DNA of 64,000 bases from Deltaproteobacteria bacterium (GTDB lineage Bacteria > Desulfobacterota > Desulfobulbia > Desulfobulbales > JAGXFP01), in NCBI GenBank assembly GCA_020056965.1, contig JAGVGT010000023.1:1-64000 (forward strand), in the 5' to 3' direction. Positions 28,980 through 41,096 of this stretch are shown piece by piece (within the stretch, counting starts at the first letter, position 1; each line of letters opens with the position of its first letter). The notes under the pieces are model-generated. The model saw only the letters and a program-made list of their open reading frames with translations. It ran no database searches and was not told the DNA's origin. The translations under genes and the position numbers were made by a program.

Positions 28980-31037
28980 ATGAAGGATCCCTCAGAACTG
29001 CGCAAAAGTGCCGAGGAAAAGTTGGCCCCTTTACGGGAAAACCTGGACCCGTTGTCACCAGAGGGAATGCGGCGGGCTTTACATGAGTTGCAGGTCCATC
29101 AGATCGAGCTGGAGATGCAGAACGAAGAACTGCGCCGGACGCAGGCTGAGTTAGAGGCCTCTCGGGCCGATTACTACGATCTGTACGACCTGGCGCCGGT
29201 CGGCTATTGCACCTTGTGCGAGCAAGGGCTGATTCGGAAGGCCAATCTTGCCGCCGCCGCTTTGCTCGGTGTGAACCGCGACCTCCTGGTCAAACAGCCG
29301 CTGACTCACTTTATCTTTAAAGAGGACCAAGACCTCTACTATCGCCTCCGGCAACAGCTGGATGATCAGGGCGAACTGCAGATATGCGAGTTGCGGATGG
29401 CCCCCGATGGTGGCGAGCCTTTTTGGGCAAATCTGCGGATAACCCCGGCGCAGAACGGTGCGTATAAGCTCACCCTATGCAATATCTCGGAGCGCAAGCG
29501 GGCGGAAGTGGCGTTGCAAGATTCCGAAAGGTTTATGGATAACATTCTCGCCAACATTGACGAGGCCATTGTCGTAATCGATGGTAACCACCGAATCCAG
29601 TTGGCCAACCGGGCGTACTGCGAGCAGGCCGGTAAGTCGCCGGCGAACATTATTGGCCGCCATTACCAGGAGATCTCACCTTACGACAACCTGCCCCGCC
29701 AAGGGCTTGACCATACCGGCCAGTTAAATACAACCTTTGCGTCAGGCGCCCCGACATTTAGCACCCACACCCATATCGATGCGCAGGGAAAGACGCGGCA
29801 GGTAGAGACCAGATCTTACGCGATGAAAGAAGGCCTCGGGGGGGTTCCGTTTGTCATTGAGGTCATCACCGATATAACCGATAGAATCGCGATTGAGGCC
29901 CAGCTCCGTCAGGCCCAGAAGCTGGAGGCCATCGGCACCCTGGCCGGTGGTATCGCCCACGACTTCAACAACATCCTATCAGCGATCATCGGCTACGGAG
30001 AGATCGTTATGGAGGAGCTGCCACCCGGCAGCTCCCTGCGCGAGGAGCAAGCCTATGTCATCATGGCCGGTAAGCGAGCCCGGGATCTGGTCAAACAAAT
30101 CCTGACCTTCAGCCGCCGCACCGAGCAGCAACTTGAACCCCAGTTGCTCCAGAGCATTGTGGGAGAGACCCTGACGCTGCTCCGCGCCTCCCTGCCCTCC
30201 ACCATCGCGATCAAGGAAATGATCGACGTCAACTGCGGCCCGGTTCTGGCCGGCTCGATCCAAATCCACCAGGTGGTCATGAACCTCTGCACCAACGCCT
30301 TTCAGGCCATGCGCGAAACTGGCGGGGGGCTGACCATCACTCTGAAGTCCGTCAACCTGGCCGAGGCCCAGGTCACCAATAGCGGCAGCTTGACCCCAGG
30401 CCGATACGCCGTGCTGGAGGTCGCCGACACGGGTGACGGTATGAGCAAGGCGGTGCAGGAGCGGATCTTCGAACCCTTCTTCACCACCAAGGAGCAGGGA
30501 CATGGAACCGGGCTGGGGCTGGCGGTGGTGCACGGCATCGTCATTGAGTTGGGCGGGGCGATCAGCGTTGCCAGTGCGCCGGACCGTGGCACCACCATCA
30601 CGGTTTATCTGCCTTTGCTCGAGAACGAGGTGCCGGTCGAACCCTCAATACAAAATAAGGAGCTGCCGCGAGGGACCGAGTCGGTACTGGTGGTTGATGA
30701 CCAGGAGATCATCGTCCTCATGCACCGCCATATTCTTGAGAACCTTGGCTACCGGGTGGAGGCATTTACCGACAGTGAACACGCGTTGCAAGCCTTCCGG
30801 GAAAATCCGGACCGTTTCGATCTGCTCCTCACCGACATGACTATGCCTAATCTGACCGGCGCCGAACTTGCCGTGGAGGTTCTGCGGCTCCGGCCATCAA
30901 TGCCGATTATTATCTGCACCGGTTATAGCGAATTGATCGACGAAGGCATGGCCAAGGCCTTGGGGGTAAGGGAGTTCCTGCAGAAACCGCTCGAAAAAAT
31001 CGAACTGGCCCAAGCGGTAAGGAAGGTGCTGGACTGA
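28980..31037 (+). CDS. PAS-domain hybrid histidine kinase with C-terminal receiver
   Basis: PAS segments; GGIAHDFNNILSAIIGYGE (HisKA); HATPase TGLGLAVVHGIV; REC VLVVDDQEI...LLLTDMTMPNLTG. Confidence 0.92.
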   Translation: MKDPSELRKSAEEKLAPLRENLDPLSPEGMRRALHELQVHQIELEMQNEELRRTQAELEASRADYYDLYDLAPVGYCTLCEQGLIRKANLAAAALLGVNRDLLVKQPLTHFIFKEDQDLYYRLRQQLDDQGELQICELRMAPDGGEPFWANLRITPAQNGAYKLTLCNISERKRAEVALQDSERFMDNILANIDEAIVVIDGNHRIQLANRAYCEQAGKSPANIIGRHYQEISPYDNLPRQGLDHTGQLNTTFASGAPTFSTHTHIDAQGKTRQVETRSYAMKEGLGGVPFVIEVITDITDRIAIEAQLRQAQKLEAIGTLAGGIAHDFNNILSAIIGYGEIVMEELPPGSSLREEQAYVIMAGKRARDLVKQILTFSRRTEQQLEPQLLQSIVGETLTLLRASLPSTIAIKEMIDVNCGPVLAGSIQIHQVVMNLCTNAFQAMRETGGGLTITLKSVNLAEAQVTNSGSLTPGRYAVLEVADTGDGMSKAVQERIFEPFFTTKEQGHGTGLGLAVVHGIVIELGGAISVASAPDRGTTITVYLPLLENEVPVEPSIQNKELPRGTESVLVVDDQEIIVLMHRHILENLGYRVEAFTDSEHALQAFRENPDRFDLLLTDMTMPNLTGAELAVEVLRLRPSMPIIICTGYSELIDEGMAKALGVREFLQKPLEKIELAQAVRKVLD

Positions 31038-31102
31038 ACCCGGCAAACCAGTTTAATGGACTTGACTTAACCTCCAATAATTACGAGACAATCCCAACTT
31101 AT

Positions 31103-31138
31103 CGACCGATGCGATTCGTTTCTCACCGCATCCTGCAG
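31103..31138. repeat. Dispersed palindrome family C (cgatgcgattcgtttctcaccgcatcct)
   Basis: Also at 19215-19248 and 33144-33176. Confidence 0.65.
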
Positions 31139-31151
31139 ATCTGCAATCTGA

Positions 31152-31484
31152 CTACATCTTGACCAATCTTTTCAGCAGAAGGTCTTCAACGTTTTGCCGG
31201 GAGTCCAGCACCGCCAGGACAAAAACCTTCTTATCGGAAACCCGGTAAATCAAGCGCCAGGGATTAATGATCAGCTCCCGGTAGAGATTTACGCCTTGCT
31301 CAGACAACTCCGGAACCACCCGACCCCTTTCCGGTAAGGATTTGAGGGAGATCGCCTTTTCCTTGATTTTGCTGAAAACGCTATGGGCATTGGTGAGATT
31401 TTCTGCCGCGATATACTCAACAATCCCCAAGAGATCCGCTTCAGCAACCTCGGCCCAAATGACCGTATATTTGCGGTTCATCAA
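31152..31484 (-). CDS. RelE/ParE family toxin
   Basis: YTVIWAEVAEADLLGIVEYIAAEN...PWRLIYRVSDKKVFVLAVLDSRQNVEDLLLKRL. Confidence 0.9.
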   Translation of the reverse strand: MMNRKYTVIWAEVAEADLLGIVEYIAAENLTNAHSVFSKIKEKAISLKSLPERGRVVPELSEQGVNLYRELIINPWRLIYRVSDKKVFVLAVLDSRQNVEDLLLKRLVKM

Positions 31485-31759
31485 GCTTTCTTGGCCAATA
31501 CTTTTTCGATATCGGCAAACACCTTGTCCTGGGATTTAACCTTACCCTGCTTGATATTTTCCTCACCCTCAGTGATTAATTTGAGCAAAGTGATGGCCTT
31601 ACGCATCTTGTCGTAACTTTCCGGATCCTGCAGAACCCCCCTGGGTTCGCCATTCTGGGTGATAACCATCGGCCGGTGGGTTTCGTTGATCTGCTTTAAA
31701 ATATCGGCCACGTGGGACTTGAGATAAGAAACCGGTTTGATGTCTGTTGCAATATCCAT
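31481..31759 (-). CDS. Phd/YefM family antitoxin
   Basis: VSYLKSHVADILKQINETHRPMVITQNGEPRGVLQDPESYDKM; overlaps the toxin start; AGGAGG RBS. Confidence 0.9.
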   Translation of the reverse strand: MDIATDIKPVSYLKSHVADILKQINETHRPMVITQNGEPRGVLQDPESYDKMRKAITLLKLITEGEENIKQGKVKSQDKVFADIEKVLAKKA

Positions 31760-31861
31760 GATGTACCTCCTGTCCGAATAAGGTACCATTTACGGACTTA
31801 ATGTCAAGATTAGCGAAAGCTATTAGGGCGAAAGCACCCGCGTGGGAACGATAAAGGAAAC

Positions 31862-32203
31862 TCAAGCCGCTTTCAGCATGAAATCCACATGCACGGTGTC
31901 GTACGGAAAGACGATCTGGCCCTTGTCGGTCTTTTGCAGTAATCCCGCATTCAACAGGGCCTTGACGTCGCCGTGCACGCCCTTCACATCCCGGTGCATG
32001 CGGCGGGCGGCCTCGCGAATCGTCATTGGCCCCGCGCCAGTCATGAGTTTCAGCAAGTCCCAGCGCTTACCGGAAAGCACCTTGAAGAGCAATTCCGGGC
32101 TGGCGAAGCTGATAAAAGCTCCCTGCGGTTCGCCTGCAAACGCACGCAGCAAACGCTGATCGCTTTTTTCGCGGGAGGCAACTTCCAACGTCACGCTGTT
32201 CAT
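31862..32203 (-). CDS. HVO_A0114/TumA-like winged-helix antitoxin-type regulator
   Basis: MNSVTLEVASREKSDQRLLRAFAGEPQGAFISFASPELLFKVLSGKRWDLLKLMTGAGPMTIREAARRMHRDVKGVHGDVKALLNAGLL. Confidence 0.7.
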   Translation of the reverse strand: MNSVTLEVASREKSDQRLLRAFAGEPQGAFISFASPELLFKVLSGKRWDLLKLMTGAGPMTIREAARRMHRDVKGVHGDVKALLNAGLLQKTDKGQIVFPYDTVHVDFMLKAA

Positions 32204-32279
32204 ATCATTTCCTCCAGTTGTCCACATCTTTCCAGAAATCGTCCAGCAGGCAGGTGTCAGATTCCACGGAGTTACATTC

Positions 32280-32332
32280 ATCGTTCCTACGCTCCAGCGT
32301 GGAAACGCCGCCCGGGACGCTCCCGCGTCCCC
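32280..32332. repeat. Dispersed repeat family J (cgttcctacgctccagcgtggaaacgccgcccgggacgctcccgcgtcc)
   Basis: Related fragments at 31839-31852 and 33567-33595. Confidence 0.6.
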
Positions 32333-32413
32333 AACTTCATCACCACGGATCAAGCTCGATCAACCCGCCCGACCAGACTGACACGGAAACAACAGATATA
32401 CGATAAGAAAGGC

Positions 32414-32498
32414 GACTCATCCGGCGCAATGCGCTTCGTTTATTGTCGCCCACATTGATGGAAGAGCTTGTGCCTTACGAGTTTGCGCCTTACGAGTT
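32414..32498 (+). repeat. Dispersed repeat family B
   Basis: actcatccggcgcaatgcgcttcgtttattgtcgcccacattgatgg...tgcgccttacgagtt. Confidence 0.75.
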
Positions 32499-32504
32499 AC
32501 GGCA

Positions 32505-32789
32505 TCAAAGCCGGGATTTAGCCGCCTCGTAAACCTTCAACTTGTCCCGCTTTCCAATCGAGATTACGGTCACGAACACCACTTGGTCATCAACGCGATA
32601 AACCAGGCGATACCCGGCACTACGCAGTTTGATTTTGTAGCAATCGGCCATGCCGGTAAGCGCCGCAGCAGGGACACGCGGGGAGAGCAGACGTTCCAAG
32701 AGTTTTTTCTTCAGTGGTTCCCGAATGAAAGCGTCCAGCTTGCGCCATTCAACCAGGGCCAGTTCATGGAAGCGGAGCTTATAGTTCAT
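32505..32789 (-). CDS. relE: RelE family toxin
   Basis: MNYKLRFHELALVEWRKLDAFIREPLKKKLLERL...CYKIKLRSAGYRLVYRVDDQVVFVTVISIGKRDKLKVYEAAKSRL. Confidence 0.92.
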   Translation of the reverse strand: MNYKLRFHELALVEWRKLDAFIREPLKKKLLERLLSPRVPAAALTGMADCYKIKLRSAGYRLVYRVDDQVVFVTVISIGKRDKLKVYEAAKSRL

Positions 32790-33024
32790 CCGGATTCACT
32801 TCGACAAAGGGGCCGGCACCGCGTTCCCGCACCAGTTTGGCATCTTCCAGGTCTTCCAGAACAGCCATCAGCCTTTCGTAGTGGGCGGCGGGAAGGAGGT
32901 AGGCCTCGGGACGATTGTGATTTAAGACGGCAATCGGGCACTCCTCGGCCTGCTTAAGAATTCCGGCGTAATTCCGCTTCAGTTCGGTGACACTTACGGT
33001 GATATTTGAATAGATGGTGTCCAT
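32779..33024 (-). CDS. Phd/YefM (RelB-type) antitoxin
   Basis: ITVSVTELKRNYAGILKQAEECPIAVLNHNRPEAYLLPAAHYERLMAVLED; overlaps relE. Confidence 0.9.
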   Translation of the reverse strand: MDTIYSNITVSVTELKRNYAGILKQAEECPIAVLNHNRPEAYLLPAAHYERLMAVLEDLEDAKLVRERGAGPFVEVNPDEL

Positions 33025-33143
33025 GTGGCTACCTCGGCAAATAGATGTTTATTTAGATATTTAATATAGCATCTAAATAAACATCCTCCAAGTGACGTTA
33101 CCGCAGAAACATACCTGTGAAGATGTGATGCAGCGGTGATACG

Positions 33144-33176
33144 CGACCGATGCGGTTCGTTTCTCACCGCATCCTA
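33144..33176. repeat. Dispersed palindrome family C
   Basis: cgaccgatgcggttcgtttctcaccgcatccta. Confidence 0.65.
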
Positions 33177-33217
33177 GGTGAATGACACCGAAGCAACAGG
33201 TATAGGATAAGAAAGAC

Positions 33218-33248
33218 AACTCATCCGGCGCAATGCACCTTACGAGTT
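33218..33248 (+). repeat. Internally deleted family B repeat
   Basis: aactcatccggcgcaatgcaccttacgagtt: both ends present, centre missing. Confidence 0.7.
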
Positions 33249-33280
33249 AATTTGTTCCTGTGGGAAATAGGGGAGTGTCC

Positions 33281-33478
33281 CTAATTTCCGAAAACTGGTA
33301 GCGTATTGAAGTCGAACTCCGCGTCACCCCACCACTCCATTTCTTGGCCGGTTAGCGTGCCAATCTTCTTAAACATCGACTCCAGGGCAAACCACTCATT
33401 ATCAGAAAGCACAACGCGATATTCACCAATTATGGTGATAGATGAGCCTTCTCGTAAAATGCCAAACTCGATGCACAT
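33281..33478 (-). CDS. Small hypothetical protein
   Basis: 65-codon complete ORF (MCIEFGILREGSSITIIGEYRVVLSDNEWFALESMFKK). Confidence 0.4.
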   Translation of the reverse strand: MCIEFGILREGSSITIIGEYRVVLSDNEWFALESMFKKIGTLTGQEMEWWGDAEFDFNTLPVFGN

Positions 33479-33519
33479 GCAGCCCTACAAGTAATTATAC
33501 AGATCCATATACCTAAGTT

Positions 33520-33553
33520 GTAGGTCGGGTCAGCGAAGCGTAACCCGACCTAC
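33520..33553. repeat. Perfect-armed REP-like palindrome gtaggtcgggtcagcgaagcgtaacccgacctac
   Basis: 11-bp perfect arms gtaggtcgggt/acccgacctac around cagcgaagcgta. Confidence 0.8.
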
Positions 33554-33604
33554 GGACTGGAGTTAATCGTTCCTACGCTTGAATGTGGGAACGACTAAGA
33601 TTAG

Positions 33605-33678
33605 CGAACTCATCCGGCGCAATGCGCTTCGCTTATTGTCGCCCTACATTGACGAAAAAGGATTGCGCCTTACGAGTT
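33605..33678 (+). repeat. Dispersed repeat family B
   Basis: gaactcatccggcgcaatgcgcttcgcttattgtcgccctacattgacg...gattgcgccttacgagtt. Confidence 0.75.
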
Positions 33679-33707
33679 CATCAGACACTCATAATTTGAT
33701 ACAATCA

Positions 33708-34304
33708 TTAGAGCAGCTGCATTATCTCTGGACTATTTAGAATCTCATATCCAAATTGCCGTAATAATGGAAAATGACTATCTACAAGCGGAATAGTTTG
33801 TTTTACACCATTAATAGTTGCATCGAATTTTAATACACCATCTTTTAGTTGTGTTGTTTTATAGTTAGGATTCGAATCAACATGAGCACCACCATCCTGA
33901 TTTGCTGCTGACAGAATAATGTCATTTCTTGAATAAGATTCACCGCAAATCATAACAACTTCACTCCACCATGCATCTATATTGATGAAATCAATACTAC
34001 GGGATCTGTCCAATAATGGACCTATACTATGCTTTGATACGTCAATCAGAAAAGGAATACTTATCACTGGCACAGATTTCCATTTTAATGGGTCAGGATT
34101 TTTAACACCAAAGGTTGATAGAATACGAACATTTTCTTTATTTTCTAAGTGCTTCAACAGAGATGTACTTTTACTAGTATCATGAAATAGTACTCTTAAT
34201 GACACTGCAATTCTTAGTGCCTCTTCTTTATCACCTTGGTCATAAAAAGAGCAAGATCGTTTTATGAACGAGATATGTCTTTGAAGTTGATCCTTATAAT
34301 TCAT
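33708..34304 (-). CDS. Hypothetical protein, low GC
   Basis: Complete 198-aa ORF with AT-rich composition unlike its neighbours. Confidence 0.6.
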   Translation of the reverse strand: MNYKDQLQRHISFIKRSCSFYDQGDKEEALRIAVSLRVLFHDTSKSTSLLKHLENKENVRILSTFGVKNPDPLKWKSVPVISIPFLIDVSKHSIGPLLDRSRSIDFINIDAWWSEVVMICGESYSRNDIILSAANQDGGAHVDSNPNYKTTQLKDGVLKFDATINGVKQTIPLVDSHFPLLRQFGYEILNSPEIMQLL

Positions 34305-34393
34305 TCAAATTCCACTCCACGTTCAGCATCTTGACTTCTGGAAATCTCTAATTTTATCACTTACTCGCTGCCCCAGCCAAGAGCTATCACCCT

Positions 34394-35416
34394 TCAAAAC
34401 TCAATCTCTTCCTTCAAACTCCGCGCCAGCAAGGTCTTCACCGCCTGATCGCAGTCCAACCCCTCGTAGATCACCTGGTAAACCTGCTCCAGGATCGGCA
34501 TTTCGACCTTTTCCCTTTGGGCCAGGTTCCAGGCCGAGCGGGTGGTCTTGACGCCCTCGGCGACCATCTCCATTTCGGCGACGATCTCGTCGATCTTGCG
34601 GCCCTGGCCAAGCTTCAGGCCGACCTGCCGGTTCCGGCTCAAATCGCCGGTGCAGGTGAGGACCAGACCGCCCAGGCCGGCCAGGCCCGAGAAGGTGAGG
34701 GGCTGGGCGCCCATCTTGACGCCCAGGCGGGTGATTTCGGCCAACCCCCGGGTGATCAGGGCGGCGCGGGTGTTGGTGCCGTAGCCCAGGCCGTCGCAGA
34801 TGCCGGCGGCGATGGCGACGATGTTCTTCAAGGCGCCGCTGATCTCCATGCCGATCACGTCGGTGGCGGCATAGACCCGAAAGCGGGGGGCGTTGAAGAA
34901 CTGCTGGGCGAGCTGGGCCTCGGCCCGGCTGGGGAAGGCGACGGCCACGGCGGTGGGAACGTTGGCCGCCACCTCCTTGGCGAAGCTGGGTCCGGCCAGG
35001 ACGCCGAGATGCAGGCGGGGCGGTTTGGCCAAGCGGGCCAGTTCATCGGTCATCACCTGGTCCATGGTCATCAGGGTGTCGTTCTCGATGCCCTTGACCG
35101 CCGAGATTACGTAGGTGTCGTTCTGGAGATGAGGGAGGAGTTGGCGGAAGACCTGGCGAAAGCCGTGGGAGGGGACGACCATCACCACCATCCGGCGGCC
35201 CTGGACGGCCTGGGCCAGATCGCTGGTGGCGGTGAGCTTTTCGCCCAGTTTAAAGCCGGGCAGGTAGGTGAGGTTTTCGCGGTGGGTGGTGATTTCGGCC
35301 GCGTGTTCGGGCCGGTGCGCCCAGAGATTAACCGCGCAACCCTTGTCGGACAATAGTTTGGCCAGGGCGGTGCCCCAGCTGCCGGCCCCGATCACCGCCG
35401 CCTGATGGATGGGCAT
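34394..35416 (-). CDS. gpsA: NAD(P)H-dependent glycerol-3-phosphate dehydrogenase
   Basis: AVIGAGSWGTALAKLLSDKG; AGPSFAKEVA; GLAEITRLGVKMGA. Confidence 0.95.
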   Translation of the reverse strand: MPIHQAAVIGAGSWGTALAKLLSDKGCAVNLWAHRPEHAAEITTHRENLTYLPGFKLGEKLTATSDLAQAVQGRRMVVMVVPSHGFRQVFRQLLPHLQNDTYVISAVKGIENDTLMTMDQVMTDELARLAKPPRLHLGVLAGPSFAKEVAANVPTAVAVAFPSRAEAQLAQQFFNAPRFRVYAATDVIGMEISGALKNIVAIAAGICDGLGYGTNTRAALITRGLAEITRLGVKMGAQPLTFSGLAGLGGLVLTCTGDLSRNRQVGLKLGQGRKIDEIVAEMEMVAEGVKTTRSAWNLAQREKVEMPILEQVYQVIYEGLDCDQAVKTLLARSLKEEIEF

Positions 35417-35501
35417 AAATGGAGCCTCCGGTTTGTTTAGATGGGGTGAGGTTTACGGCCAATACCCATCCTGCAAAATAAGAGGAAATAACCTTTGATT
35501 A

Positions 35502-35643
35502 CCCCTCACCCCAACCCTCTCCCTCAAGGGAGAGGGCGTATGTAACTAACCAGACTATTTGCATTCTCCACCCAAGCAACAAGGACCTGCACAGTCCCGA
35601 GATGCCGTTCCCTCTACCTCAGGGAGAGGGTCAGGGTGAGGGG
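35502..35643. repeat. Dispersed palindromic repeat family F (cccctcaccc...ctctccct/agggagagggtcagggtgagggg)
   Basis: Inverted arms 35502-35536 and 35609-35643. Confidence 0.75.
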
Positions 35644-35674
35644 ATCTAATATTACATTACAAAAACAAGCAAAC

Positions 35675-35770
35675 CTTCACTGCGAGGAGGACAGGGCCAA
35701 CGACACGGCAGTCTGGTTCAGATCGAAGTCTTCGCTTATCTGCCGCGTCGCTTCACTCCTCGCAATGACG
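35675..35770. repeat. Dispersed repeat family E, diverged copy
   Basis: cttcactgcgaggagg...cttcactcctcgcaatgacg. Confidence 0.65.
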
Positions 35771-35781
35771 CGATAAGCGCC

Positions 35782-38445
35782 TTATTCCTCGCCATCCTCC
35801 GGGGTTTCCTCTTCCGGAGACTCATCATCCCCAGCTTCTTCATCTTCATCAACCGGACTAACCGGCATAACCCCATCGATCAACTCATCCTCGGCCGACT
35901 CGTCGTAAACCTCGTCATCATCCGATGAAGGCTCGGCAACCCGGGCGATATCGACTACCTTTTCGCCCGGTTCCAGGTTGACCAGTTTGACCCCCTGGGT
36001 GTTACGACCAATGATCCGCAGGGAACTCATGTTCATCCGGATGATCTTGCCGACGCTGGTGATCAGCATGATCTCATCTTCGTTGGTGACCTGCAGGGCG
36101 CTGATCACCAGACCGTTGCGCTCGCTGGTCTTGATGGTGAAGACCCCCTTGCCGCCCCGGTTGCGGGTGGGGTAGCCATCCACCGCCGTGCGTTTGCCGA
36201 AGCCGTTTTCGGTGACGGTGAGGATCGAACGGGTGTCGGCATCGACAATCAACTCTTCATCCGACTCCTCGACCTCAACGCCTTCAGGGGGTTCGGGCAG
36301 TTCATAGCCGCGCTCCACCACCTCGACGCCGACCACGGTGTCGCCGGGTTTCAGATTGATCCCGCGGACGCCGGAGGCCTGGCGGCCCATGTCGCGGACC
36401 TTCTCCTCGTTGAAGCGCACCGACATGCCGTCGCTGGAGAAGATCATCACGTCATTGCTGCCGTTAGTCAGGGAGGCGGAGATGATCTCATCCCCCTCGC
36501 GGATGGTCAGGGCGATCTTGCCGCGCCGCATGGGGCGGGTGAATTCGCTTAAGTTGGTCCGCTTGGCCACACCCTTCTTGGTCACCATCAGGATGTAGCG
36601 GGTCTCGCCTTCCTCAAGCTTGAAGGTCTTGACCGGCAGGATCGCCGCCACCTTCTCTCCGGGGGCCAGCTCCAGGAGATTAACCAGGGCCTTGCCCCGG
36701 GCGATCCGGCTGGCCTGGGGAATCTCGTAGACCCGCCGCCAGAAGACCTTGCCGTGGTTGGTGAAGAACAGGAAGGTGTCGTGGGTGATGGCCAGATAGA
36801 GGCTGGAGACAAAATCCTCCTCGTGGGTCTGGATCCCCTTGATCCCCTTGCCGCCGCGGCGCTGGGCCTTATACAGGGCGGTGTGATTGCGCTTGATATA
36901 GCCTTCGTGGGTGATGGTGACCACCATCTCCTCGGGGGCGATCATGTCTTCCGGCAGGATCTCGTCGGGGGCGTCGATGATCTCGGTGCGCCGCTCGTCG
37001 CCGTAGTTGTCGCGGATCTCGATGAACTCGTCGCGGATGATCTTCATCACGATGTTCTGGTCGGCGAGGATCTGCTTGAACCAGGTGATCTGCCGCATCA
37101 GCTCATTGTATTCGTCGATGATCTTGTCGCGCTCCAGACCGGTCAAGCGCTGGAGGCGCATCTCCAGGATGGCCTGGGCCTGGATCTCGGAGAGTTCGAA
37201 GCGCTCGATCAACCCGGCCTTGGCCTCTTTCGGTCCAGGCGACTTCTTGATCAACTCCACCACCTCGTCGAGGTTGGTGATGGCGATCTTCAACCCTTCG
37301 AGGATATGGGCCTTCTCCTCGGTTTTGCGCAGGTCGTAGACGGTGCGGCGGTAGACCACGGTCTTGCGATGGAGGACGAAGTTGTCGAGGATCTCCTTGA
37401 GGTTTAAGACCTCGGGGCGACCGTTGACGATGGAGAGCATGATGATCCCGAAGCTCCGCTGCAGCGGGGTCATCTTGTAGAGCTGGTTCAAGATCACCTC
37501 GGCGATCTCGTCCTTCTTCAGCTCCAGAACCACCCGCATGCCGTGGCGGTCGGACTCGTCGCGGATCTCGGAGATCGACTCGATCTTCTTCTCCTTGATC
37601 AGGATGGCGATCTTCTCGACCAGCGAGGCCTTGTTCTGCTGGTAGGGAATCTCGGTGATGATGATCGACTCGCGGTTGGCCTTCTTGGACTTTTCGACAT
37701 GGGTCTTGGAGCGCATCAAGACCGAGCCGCGCCCGGTTTCGTAGGCCTCGCGGATCCCAGCCCGGCCGCAGATGTAGGCGCCGGTGGGGAAATCCGGTCC
37801 GGTGATGATCTCCATCAGCTGGTTGACGGTGATATCCGGGTTGTCGATCATGGCCAGCAGCCCGTTCATCACCTCGGTGAGGTTGTGGGGCGGGATGTTG
37901 GTGGCCATGCCGACGGCGATGCCGGAGGAGCCGTTGATCAAGAGGTTGGGCACCCGGGTCGGGAAGACCACCGGCTCGAGATGGGAATTGTCGTAGGTGG
38001 GGACGAAGTCCACCGTTTCTTTATCGAGGTCGGCGATCAGCTCCTGGTCGAGCTTGGTCATCCTCGCCTCGGTATAACGCATGGCGGCCGGCGAGTCGCC
38101 GTCCACCGAACCGAAGTTGCCCTGGCCGTCGACCAGCAGGTAGCGCAGGGAGAAGGTCTGAGCCATTCGGACGATGGTGTCGTAGGCGGCGGTGTCGCCG
38201 TGCGGATGGTACTTACCGATCACGTCACCGACGATACGGGCCGACTTCAAATAAGGACGGTTGTGAAAGTTGTTGAGCTCGCGCATGGCGTACAGAGCGC
38301 GGCGATGCACGGGTTTAAGACCATCGCGCACATCGGGCAGGGCCCGGCCGATGATGACGCTCATGGCATAATCGAGATAGGACTTCTTCAGTTCGCTCTC
38401 GATGGTGATGGTGGGCTGACCGGGGCTGTCGGTATGTTCGACCAT
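35782..38445 (-). CDS. gyrA: DNA gyrase subunit A
   Basis: [24 protein letters not shown]; full length with acidic C-terminal tail. Confidence 0.97.
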   Translation of the reverse strand: MVEHTDSPGQPTITIESELKKSYLDYAMSVIIGRALPDVRDGLKPVHRRALYAMRELNNFHNRPYLKSARIVGDVIGKYHPHGDTAAYDTIVRMAQTFSLRYLLVDGQGNFGSVDGDSPAAMRYTEARMTKLDQELIADLDKETVDFVPTYDNSHLEPVVFPTRVPNLLINGSSGIAVGMATNIPPHNLTEVMNGLLAMIDNPDITVNQLMEIITGPDFPTGAYICGRAGIREAYETGRGSVLMRSKTHVEKSKKANRESIIITEIPYQQNKASLVEKIAILIKEKKIESISEIRDESDRHGMRVVLELKKDEIAEVILNQLYKMTPLQRSFGIIMLSIVNGRPEVLNLKEILDNFVLHRKTVVYRRTVYDLRKTEEKAHILEGLKIAITNLDEVVELIKKSPGPKEAKAGLIERFELSEIQAQAILEMRLQRLTGLERDKIIDEYNELMRQITWFKQILADQNIVMKIIRDEFIEIRDNYGDERRTEIIDAPDEILPEDMIAPEEMVVTITHEGYIKRNHTALYKAQRRGGKGIKGIQTHEEDFVSSLYLAITHDTFLFFTNHGKVFWRRVYEIPQASRIARGKALVNLLELAPGEKVAAILPVKTFKLEEGETRYILMVTKKGVAKRTNLSEFTRPMRRGKIALTIREGDEIISASLTNGSNDVMIFSSDGMSVRFNEEKVRDMGRQASGVRGINLKPGDTVVGVEVVERGYELPEPPEGVEVEESDEELIVDADTRSILTVTENGFGKRTAVDGYPTRNRGGKGVFTIKTSERNGLVISALQVTNEDEIMLITSVGKIIRMNMSSLRIIGRNTQGVKLVNLEPGEKVVDIARVAEPSSDDDEVYDESAEDELIDGVMPVSPVDEDEEAGDDESPEEETPEDGEE

Positions 38446-38476
38446 TGTTAATCCTTAAATATTCCTTTTGCATATT

Positions 38477-38580
38477 CCCTCCCCCCTCGCGGGGGAGGGT
38501 CAGGGTGAGGGGGAAGGTTGCTACAGCACAAGAAGTTTGCTGCTTCACCCTCCCCCAACCCCTCCCTTCAAGGGAGGGGA
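38477..38580. repeat. Dispersed palindromic repeat family F between gyrA and gyrB
   Basis: cctcccccctcgcgggggagggtcagggtgagggg ... ttcaccctcccccaacccctcccttcaaggg. Confidence 0.7.
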
Positions 38581-38585
38581 GAAGG

Positions 38586-40985
<2,400 letters not shown>

Positions 40986-41096
40986 TTTTAAATCCTTTCT
41001 GACTATGGAAATCCCGCCGCGTTATTCCGGTTGGAGCCGGAAAGCTGGATTGGCAAACCGTGGCGGTTTAAATAAAATCCCTTGGTTAATTAATTC

